A DNA stretch of 64,000 nt from Oncomelania hupensis (lineage: Eukaryota > Mollusca > Gastropoda > Littorinimorpha > Pomatiopsidae): NCBI GenBank assembly GCA_036898135.1, contig CM072512.1, positions 19,758,118 through 19,822,117 of the forward strand. The letters are read 5' to 3'. The stretch's first letter is position 1. Each line of letters opens with the position of its first letter. The notes under the pieces were generated by a model. It did not search any database and was not told the DNA's origin. It saw only the letters and a list, made by a program, of their open reading frames with translations. The position numbers and the translations under genes were made by a program. Shown piece by piece: positions 56,085 to 64,000 of this stretch.

Positions 56085-56543
56085 ATGTTAGTGAGAACAA
56101 ATAGAACACCTACTGATGCTCTTCCCATATCTGTGAAAATTGGCAACTCTGATGTTCAGTTTTCTGCTTCTGTTAAGAATCTTGGAGTTACTCAAGACTA
56201 CTATCTGACCATGTTTGACTATGTTCAAAACACGTGCACAGCCGCGTACATACAGCTCCGACAGATTAGTGCTATTCGTCATCTTCTCACTCAAGAAGGT
56301 ACTCAAACTCTTGTCTGTGCTTTTGTACTTTCTCGTATTGACTATTGCAATAGCTTACTGTCTTGCTGCCCCAAATACCTTCTTGACAAACTTCAGCGAG
56401 GTCAAATTAACGCTGCCTTCTTGGTTTGCACGGCCAGTAAATCCCTTCACTGGCTTCTTGTGTCTTCCCGTATTTGGTACAAAATTTCTTGTATCTGCTT
56501 TAACTCTGTTTCTGGTACAGCCCCGAGTATATATCAGAACTGA
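56085..56543 (+). pseudogene. L2/Rex1-like RT thumb/C-terminal remnant
   Basis: It contains FSASVKNLGVTQDYYLTMFD, TLVCAFVLSRIDYCNSLLSC and CPKYLLDKLQ, the conserved L2/CR1 post-RT region. The frame ends at 56543; the C-terminal WNALPHSVRHS motif follows in another frame at about 56757-56790. Confidence 0.85.
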
Positions 56544-56620
56544 CACAAATCTACGCTCCAGCACGACAGCTCAGATCTGCAAACGACACCAGTGTCTTCA
56601 GAATTCCATTATTATAATTT

Positions 56621-56730
56621 TTTTCAAATCATCTGGATTTAAGGGTTTCGTTTGCAGTGGTTTAACAAGAGACGACTTGAAGACTGAAAAGAAGGAGCCT
56701 GATGAGGAGGAAACATTAATGACAGAATTC
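56621..56730 (-). repeat. Inverted duplicate of L2-like RT segment
   Basis: These ~110 bases are the reverse complement of 55293-55402 with about 10-15% differences (for example ctgaaaagaaggagcctgat occurs in both when one is reversed). The piece lies in front of the C-terminal WNALP motif of the same element. Confidence 0.85.
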
Positions 56731-57117
56731 CTTTCCTTCTCTTATCAAGGACCCTCAGTCTGGAACGCGTTGCCTCATTCTGTTCGTCACTCTGCATCTG
56801 TCTCTTCTTTCCGCATATCTCTCAAAACTCATCTCTTTACCAAAACTCATCTCTTTACCACGTTGTAAGTCCATCGTTCCCTGACCCAAATAATTATGAA
56901 TTACACAGTTTTTAGCTTGTTCGTTTAATTTATTTAATTTATTTTATTTGTTCTTTGCTTGCCTATTTATTCGTATATTCATTCATTCTTAAATGTCTCT
57001 TTGTAAATTGTCAAAACTGAAACTGTCCGTGTTTATGTAGGATGCATGTTTAGAGAGCTATAGTGATGTGTGAGCGCCAAGCGCTCTGTATCAAGAAATG
57101 GCATTATAAATTTACTT

Positions 57118-57173
<56 letters not shown>
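57118..57173. repeat. (ATG)n microsatellite at the L2-like tail
   Basis: About 18 ATG units directly after the L2-like 3' end; they may have grown from the element's native tail repeat. Confidence 0.95.
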
Positions 57174-57174
<1 letters not shown>

Positions 57175-57246
57175 ATAGGGAAGGAAAGCAAGATGGGTCA
57201 AATATACGTATTGTCTCTGGGAGAAGAATTACATTCAGTCACAAGA

Positions 57247-57340
57247 TATGGTATTAACATGCACTAACAGCTATTACCAAAGACAACGGAGATGTGGTAT
57301 TAGCATGCACTAATAGTTATGACAAAAGACAGTGGATCGA
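57247..57340. repeat. Two-copy tandem repeat
   Basis: A unit of about 45-50 bp, beginning tggtattaacatgcactaac in the first copy and tggtattagcatgcactaat in the second, is present twice head-to-tail. Confidence 0.8.
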
Positions 57341-59371
57341 TTTCTATCAAGGCAACAGTGATTTTCAGTGTTTGTGACGTAAGAGTGGAAACTCCGGTTT
57401 TTCCGTTGCGTTTTCAATCGCAATCGGCAATCTCCGGAAACATGAACTTTACTTGGGATTTACGCTGGCCTAGTGCGGTTCTAAAGAAAAAAGGCACACG
57501 TTTAGACTATAGTTTGGGTATACAGTGGAACCCACCAAAGTTGTTTCTGACGGCTTATAACCCCTTTAATGAATTATGTTCCAACCGATTTCCATATTTG
57601 CTTTGAATTTGAAAAGTGTTTCCTTGAAGTTGTGTAAAGTTAAGCCGTCGGTATTGTACAACCGTTCTTTATTGATCGTGCCGTTAAATTTATATTTTAA
57701 GAGTGTGAGTGTTGAAAAGAAGTTATAATCGTCAGCATCGCGTGATACTCCGCCTTTACAAGGCTCTTGCAAATGGATGAATCATTGTCGGTTTAATCAC
57801 ATTAACGACCTTGTTTGCTCGAATGTCTCTGCAAGGTTGACGGTGGAGGTGTGGGAGAGGCACTTTGTAATAATTCTTTCAGTGTGTAGTACTGCTTGCT
57901 TTGGTGAAAAGTGCAAATGATGAATTGAAGGTACACTTTGTCACAAATGTGCAAAGTACATGTGGTGGCCGGAAGACGGAATATTGATGGTAGATTTTTT
58001 TGCAGATGTATGAGCATTTTGCGTGATTTTGGTGGTGTGGGCTTTGGCTGCAGTTCTGTTATTTTCCCGTTAATCTCATTCATCATCTTAATATAGAATT
58101 AATGTTGTCTCCTCCAGGGAAATAGCATCACCGGTTCACACGCCGTTTTTGGATACAGAGTGGAGATGGATGAATGGACGTTGGAAGACTTCGCCTACAT
58201 TCTAGTTTTTCCCAGACAATGATACATAATCGATATTAATATTGCTGGAATCTTCTTGACTCTCAGTTTAATTTCTTTTGGAGTAATCTGCTTAACACAC
58301 GCACACATGCACACAAACAGACACACACACACACACTCACCAATAAATATGCATACGATCTCTCCCATCGAACACACCCTCAGCATCGTCTAAGGTTAGA
58401 TGTTATATTATTTCTTTGTGGAGGAGGAGAATCGATTTTGGACGACCTGGGCCATTACTCACTCAAGGACGGAGCGATGGGCTGCATAGATACTCCCCAG
58501 TGGCGAACAAGACGATTTAGTACAGTGATGTTTTGACCGTTAACTTAGATCTAGAAGTTGCAATCGGTAAGATCAAAAAGTTTCTTATGCTCGATACTTT
58601 ATATTATATGAGGGTACATATTCCATATTTGCCACTGCGAGCTATAACCTATCAACCATCAAAATCCTGGTGGACATTTCATACAATATACATAAGCTGT
58701 CCCAACAAATTTCTAGTTCATTGTTGGCCTTCCATCGTTCACTCACCAGGATTCAAGTTTGACATAAAATCATCTTACCATAACATCCCCAATGTGACCA
58801 CGTTTTGCAAACAAAGTATCAAGAATTATATAATTTGAATCTGGAACTAGAATCACTTTTTTTTAGACGAAGTTCGGGTATGATTATCTTACACGAATGT
58901 AATAGACTTTAGATGAAAATCTAATTACGTATTGCCTTCCCTTATTAATATTGGGAATCGTGGAAAGAAGCATTGCGTATAATAAATTATAGAGTCGACT
59001 GTGTACCGACTGCCGTTAAATGGAGTTGGCTGTTTATGTCCCCAAAAAATTCGTTTCTTGGATTCAAGGAATGATCGCTGTCAAAGACAATGAGACAGAT
59101 GTCCCGGTCGTCTCAAGAGCTTAGCGTCGAACACGTACACTGCTATCTTTCAGCCTCTTCTTGCACTTCATATATCTTATGTAGTCACAACAAGGACCGG
59201 CGTTGCTAGCGTAGTGAGTGCTGTTGATTTAAAGTATGAATGTCCTAGCTTCGTGCGGGTATGCATGCAATTGCAGCTGTTTCCGCTTGGCTAGAATTAC
59301 TTCGTTCAAATGTACACACTTCTAAAGTTTATCATATCTTGTGTGTTTTTAAGGAATAATTCATAACGTAT
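57341..59371. other. Presumed intron/intergenic sequence
   Basis: No gene or transposon recognised; a (CA)n tract lies at 58320-58338. Confidence 0.45.
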
Positions 59372-59373
59372 AT

Positions 59374-59410
<37 letters not shown>

Positions 59411-59430
59411 CCTATATTCATAACGTATAG

Positions 59431-59477
<47 letters not shown>

Positions 59478-59480
59478 TTT
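59372..59480. repeat. Two (ATTT)n arrays separated by a repeated leader
   Basis: TTTA arrays at 59372-59408 and 59433-59480 are each preceded by ttcataacgtat(a), suggesting one array and its leader were duplicated. Confidence 0.92.
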
Positions 59481-60419
59481 TTTTATTTTTGGCTTATAAA
59501 TGCCATTTTTACTATAATTTTCAGAAGACATTTTCTCGGAAAACTACAAAGGTTTATACATTTTACTCTGTAATAAACTTTGGATTTATGTTGTAACGCA
59601 CACTGTTTTGTTTTATATTGGTCTAGACTTTACACATGTTCCATAGACAAAATTCTGCAGGAACAGTGATTAGTTTGCGTTGTCTGTGCATGTGCACACG
59701 ATTGTTCTAGTCATTCTAAATGAAAAGAAAAAAAAGAAAGAAAGATGTCTTGAGATTAAAAACTAAAAAGAAAATGCGATTGACACTTATTCACTGGGAT
59801 ACATTTTAAACAAAAAAACTATTTGTCAAAGATAATAAAATTGAGAATAAATTCTTGTTGTACAGAACGTTCTTCGTTACGTTACTTGTACGTGCTCGTG
59901 GAACATTTTTGGAGAACACATTTTCTTTGAATGCCCCATTACTATGTTAAAATGAAAAGAACAGGGTTTTAATACCAAGAAATATGTTGCCAATCTTATC
60001 AAAGCATTTTACATCATCCACACATTCTTGTTTGTTTTGTTTTTTGAAATCATCGTACCTTGTAATTTTTTTATTAGCTTTTTTATTAAAAAAATATTTT
60101 CAAGCGCGCCCAGACGTAAAATTAAAACACTGAACTAAACTGAAGCTTGTTGCGTGTGCACTGCATTTCACTTGGCTCACTGGGGCAAATAGCGCAGATG
60201 TTTACAGCAGGAAACAGCATTATTTCCTGATGTCACCACGCCTTTACCATAAAGCTGACATTTTTTTTTTATCTATTATTACCGCTGCCTTCGTGAACCA
60301 TATCACACATTATTATTTCCACGGTATTTTGATCATTCGGGTTTCGTTAAAGTTCGTTGCCGAGAGGGTTGAGGTGGGGTGGGGTGGATGAAAGGGTTAT
60401 TGCTATGAATTGACACAAT
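59481..60419. other. Presumed intron/intergenic sequence
   Basis: AT-rich, no recognised feature apart from A and T runs. Confidence 0.45.
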
Positions 60420-60560
60420 ATAATACAGTACAGTTCAATGCAACTTTTTTGTCCGATACACACCCGAAATGTGCCTTTGCCACACCGTCCATTCTTGCAA
60501 CATCAGTGAAGACTGAAATTTAAAACAATAAAATGTAATATATACAGAGATCAAGAACAA
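60420..60560 (-). mobile_element. Possible LINE 3' end (minus strand)
   Basis: On the minus strand the stretch gtgtgtatcggacaaaaaag, ttgcattgaactgtactgta and ttatattg resembles the GGACAATAAAGTTGTATTGTATTG-type 3' ends of many molluscan LINEs. No coding part was recognised. Confidence 0.35.
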
Positions 60561-60708
60561 GTAAATCATTCACACATCACATATACCTCCTACCAACAAT
60601 CAAGCAAAGGCAAATAACCCTAAACAAACAACAACCACCTCTGAACTCTTTATCCACCACCCGTCACCTCCCCTCCATCACCTATACAGCCAACTAACTG
60701 TCTTTTCC

Positions 60709-60768
60709 TGGCACGAGAACCCGTAACCCTGTCGTCATAGTAACAAGGGTAGTAGCCTCTACGTGCCA
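60709..60768. repeat. Short inverted repeat (TGGCACG...CGTGCCA)
   Basis: The 7-bp outer arms are perfect and an inner ACCCT/AGGGT pair is also complementary, giving a bulged stem-loop of 60 bases. Confidence 0.55.
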
Positions 60769-61627
60769 AACAAAAAAAACAACAAGGTGAACATGGACCC
60801 AGTAGGCTGGCTACACTTACTTTCAGTCTACGAAGTGTATACTTTGATATGATAGTTTGGACTTCATTGCATTGGATTTGTCAGAAGGAGAGGTGGGGTT
60901 GAAGGGAGTTGAGAGCTAATGGAAGAGAAGTGTGGACACTTGTTTTACCTATGGCGTAACAAATATTTAACCCCCACGTCATTATTACATGATTCCTTGT
61001 ACTGGTGTCTGCATTCTCAGAGGACGGTTTACATGGTTTTTACTCTTAAATAATAGTCATGGGAACAGACCATACTGAGATTATTATGTTTATGTGATGG
61101 TATCAGTTTGCACCGTCTTTGCTGCACGGTTAAGTTGATATTTTCCGCCTTTGTATCGGCTCCCTGTTTTATATGTTAAATTAATGCTGGTTTTAGATGG
61201 ACGTTTTATGACAGATCCAGCACCTCTCTCTTTTTTTATATGAGGGTTGTGCCCGTCTTTACTAATCATGTTTCCATTTTGGTTGTCTCAATATCCCAGG
61301 CAGGCGCTATAGTTAAGATTTTACTGAACATTTTGTTGCTGTAGCTTGTTGTCAGCAGCAAGTAGGCGGTGCATTTTCTGCATAAGTTCGCGAGAATGAC
61401 ACTGTCGATACTTACAGAAAAAAAAGCACTAATGCAGACATTTAGAATAGGGAAGAACATTCAGTTGAACACAAATTTGGCTAATTCGAGAGCGGAGGTG
61501 GGGTTTTAAACTGTTTAGTTTAAAAAAGAAAGAAATAGTGTGTTTGTGGGAGTGGAAGAAGCCGTTTTTATGCAGACGCGCTTAATTACATTTTGAGCTA
61601 ATTGATGTGGAATCCAAACACTTTCTC
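60769..61627. other. Presumed intron/intergenic sequence
   Basis: No gene or transposon recognised. Confidence 0.45.
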
Positions 61628-63310
61628 CCCCCTGTGAGGATACCTGGGGATCTTTTAATATAAATAGTTCCCCACTTTCTGGAAATTTAGTGCTTCAAAT
61701 TTCCGTTTTTTGGGGGTTGTAATCACTCATTGTATTTCTGCCTTATCTTTTCTGTTGTCTACAGTATTCACTCTTTCAATATGTTAGTCACCTACCCTTT
61801 TTCTTGACAGCTCTCCCAAGGCTTCTTGTTTGTGTTGTGAGGTCTGTTGGGTCAGCTTGGGGATATTGGACGCTTTGTGGGCATTTTATATGTGTTTGTT
61901 TTTAGTTAATATTTTGTGGTGATGTTTGTGTTCTGTTTTGTTTTTGTGAACGGGGGGTTCGATGGGTTGGAGTGCGGCCTCAGCGTTCCCTGCATGGGAT
62001 GCCTTTATTGTGGGGCGACCGGCTGATGGAGTGACTTCAGTGTTGCCGTTGGGGTTGTTTTGGTAGATCTTTTATGCGGATCTGGGGAGAGCCCTCTTTC
62101 AACCAAGTTGTGGTCATGATTCTGTTCTTTGCAGCTCGCGGGACTATTGAATTCCCTTTGTAAAATATTTATTTGCAATATTTTTCGGTGCTTTTAATAT
62201 TAAAAAAAAAAAAACCACTTTCATCTAATTATATGGAAGCATATTTTCTAAATAATCATTTGTTTACAAACAATGGAAGATTTTTCTAAATAATATATTT
62301 TTTCCGTAAATAAACTTATTATTTACCTAAACAATGCATTGTTTACTTAAAAAAATCACGATACAGGTGAATAAGGCATTGTTGCTAAATAAAGAAATAT
62401 TTACCTTTATAATGCATTATTTAGCAGATAGTGTTAAATAATGTATTATTTACAAATGTTTATAAATAATGATTTGTTTACCTATATAATGCATTATTTA
62501 GCAGAATTTGCTAAATAAATATTATTTAGAAGTTGTTGCTATATAATGCAATTTTTACGTAAACAATTCATTGTTTAGGGACTGCAATTTTCATTATTTA
62601 GGGGATTCGCAAGTACGTGCCGTATTACTGTGAGGTTGTGTGGTAGTTATAAAGAAAATTGGAAATTTCTATTTTGTCTTCGTTCAAAACAGTATTAATA
62701 TACTAAACTGCAACCGTAACGGCTCCGGAAAAAAAGAGGGATCCATCATTATTTCTTCATTGGCGTCCTTGCCTTCAGAGTACTTCCCCCATGTTTCTTA
62801 TCAGTCCGACTTGAAAATCCCTGGTAGTTTCTAATAAACTGAATCTGTACGTTTGAAATTAAAACATAATTCAACTCAACAGAACAAACTAAGAACCAGC
62901 CTCAACACAGTTTTTGGTAAATAAATACAAAAAGAAAGCTTTTTTTTTTTTTCTTGTGACGTAGATAATCAAAAACTGGACGCTCCCGCACAAAACTGAC
63001 CCCGACCTTTGTTTTGTGTTCGGGAGGTTACAGACGTTTTATCTTCGAATTTGCGGAGGGATTTATGTTGAAAACTAAATAATTTACGCACGTGTTGGAT
63101 ACACAATCTTTGAATATAAGACCTTTAATTTAATTATAGAAAGTAGTAAAATTATAAAAACCAAGTTTTCAAGCGAATACATTGTTTGTAAACAAATGAT
63201 TATTTAACAAATATGCTTCTAAATAAAGATTATTTAGCTGAAAGTGGTGAAAATAAATACTTTACAAAGAGAATTCCATACGGGACTCTATAAACAATGA
63301 CTGACTAATA
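61628..63310 (+). mobile_element. Rep-A copy H, split by a 1.1-kb DNA element
   Basis: The head (cctgtgaggatacctgggga, then taaatagttccccacttt) to gcagctcgcgggac is at 61628-62144, and the last ~25 bases (tctataaacaatgactgact plus aata) are at 63287-63310. The split falls within the conserved gctggaccctataaac block. The copy carries many A-to-G differences (for example gatgggttggagtgcggcct for gataaattagagtacagcct). Confidence 0.84.
62145..63280. mobile_element. AT-rich non-autonomous DNA element (1,136 bp) with long TIRs and palindromic interior
   Basis: The ends TATTGAATTCCCTTTGTAAA and the inverted TATGGAATTCTCTTTGTAAA match at about 27 of the first 30 positions. Inverted similarity resumes for about 70 further bases (ccactttca, gaagcatatttt, aaataatcatttgtttacaa). 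CGGGAC flanks both sides (62139-62144 and 63281-63286), and the uninterrupted Rep-A target has this site once. The left half of the interior is crowded with palindromic units of the type ATAATGCATTATTTAGC. Only a short 64-codon frame exists (62640-62834) and it has no recognised domain. The superfamily is unknown. Confidence 0.85.
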
Positions 63311-64000
63311 CACCCTTTCTGTTACGAATTTTCTTGACGCTTAAAGGCAATCCGGTCTTCTTTTTTTTTTCATGGAGTCCACTGTCAGAAGGTGTTGTAA
63401 AGTAGATGATTGAGTAAGGGTGGGGAGTAGGGAGGAAGGTGGGAGACTGAGGGGGGGACACATGCGTTTTGTTCCAGCGTGCTTATTTGACACCTGTAGT
63501 CTAGATAATTTTTTTTATAGTTTTAGGCAAATACAATAATCGTTCGTGTATTCCCACGCTTATCTGGACAATATTTAATAATATTTTTATTTGTTGGTTC
63601 GTGCGTGCACAGTGTGTGGGGGTGTTTGCGTTTGTGTCTGTGTCTGCATCTATGTGTGTTTTTGATTTGTGTCACCAAGCAGACCAGAACTCATCACGAT
63701 TTGTAAATATTGATGTCAGGAAATAATTGTGAATGGCTTGCCATCGTGTTATTCATGTGCCATTGTCTTACAAGGGTAACTACGACAGAACTTTCGTAAG
63801 CAAAGGTATCGACATGTAACAGTAATCAGTGTTTGTGTTGACACTGGTTACTAATTGCCTACGGAGTTAGTAGCATTAGTTGGGCAATTTGACATTCGAC
63901 ATTTAACACCACCAAGCTCCTGAGACCATATGGCACCATCGTGTTCCAGTTAACACTGTATATTTGCATATTACATTGCGGAAATGTTGTTGTTTACAGT
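63311..64000. other. Presumed intron/intergenic sequence at the right end
   Basis: No gene or transposon recognised. A GT-rich tract lies near 63612-63660. Confidence 0.45.

Larger units (their letters stand above)
54115..57175 (+). mobile_element. L2/Rex1-like non-LTR retrotransposon, decayed
   Basis: In order on the plus strand are the endonuclease (FFLLYRPPPSRRNKP, GDVNIHFDCP, NNGDHIIDWLIH, STDHFCV), a linker, the RT (CALDPLPTPLLIECLDIL, FRPVSNLTFLSKICEK, LDLSAALDMIDHNILISRL, AFADDNQLY), a thumb region (ASVKNLGVT, TLVCAFVLSRIDYCNSLL), and the C-terminus (SFSYQGPSVWNALPHSVRHS). The 3' UTR ends near caagaaatggcattataaat and an (ATG)n array, as L2-clade elements often do. Frameshifts, stops, a 37-bp Rep-A fragment and an inverted duplication show it is inactive. 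The 5' end is not precise. Confidence 0.88.

Noticed and set aside
1..64000. CRISPR arrays, bacterial operons, phage or plasmid features.
   Set aside because: The window is eukaryotic nuclear DNA; tandem arrays here are microsatellites or retroelement tails, with no spaced identical repeats.

Overview
This window is animal nuclear DNA. Coding exons are interrupted by GT-AG introns, and non-LTR retrotransposons with 5-7 bp microsatellite tails, several miniature DNA transposons, solo LTRs and long (TC)n, (AAT)n and (ATTT)n arrays fill the rest. There are no operons, Shine-Dalgarno sites, CRISPR arrays or recognisable tRNA/rRNA genes. The repeat mix (an RTE-like LINE with an (AGGAT)n tail, an L2/Rex1-like LINE, a GGTCA-rich dispersed repeat) suggests a marine invertebrate, most likely a mollusc. 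The species cannot be fixed from the sequence.

Genes. At the left end a LENG8-like gene (SAC3/GANP-family mRNP protein) runs leftwards. Three N-terminal coding exons splice in phase: 7287-7315, 1778-2089 and 175-247; the rest lies beyond base 1. About 1.1 kb away and divergent, the first coding exon of a type I PKA regulatory subunit (PRKAR1) lies at 8415-8579 on the plus strand. The shared intergenic region holds two perfect cAMP-response elements. A third coding exon, 20941-21276 on the plus strand, begins with a possible N-myristoylation sequence (MGNTGNK) and ends at a phase-0 donor. It is either a separate gene or an alternative first exon of the PRKAR1 locus. No later PRKAR1 exon was recognised.

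Repeats. (i) An RTE-like LINE occurs in at least six pieces; one, in LENG8 intron 1, has an uninterrupted 545-codon RT frame and a 7-bp target duplication. (ii) A decayed L2/Rex1-like LINE lies at 54.1-57.2 kb and contains an inverted duplicate of its own RT segment. (iii) A roughly 600-bp retroposon of unknown class, here called Rep-A, has (ACTA)n-type tails and 10-12 bp target duplications; all eight substantial copies are on the plus strand, and one is inserted inside another. (iv) A roughly 1-kb repeat rich in TCAAGGTCA, here called Rep-B, is present in five copies, several carrying younger insertions. (v) Two solo LTRs of about 630 bp lie at 35716 and 49584. (vi) DNA elements include a mariner relic, a pogo/Tigger-type relic, three elements with apparent 6-bp target duplications at 2673, 17155 and 62145, and a possible small MITE at 9501.

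From 21.3 to 64 kb no convincing exon was found. That stretch is intron or intergenic sequence dominated by repeats, and the nested insertions give a readable relative chronology.
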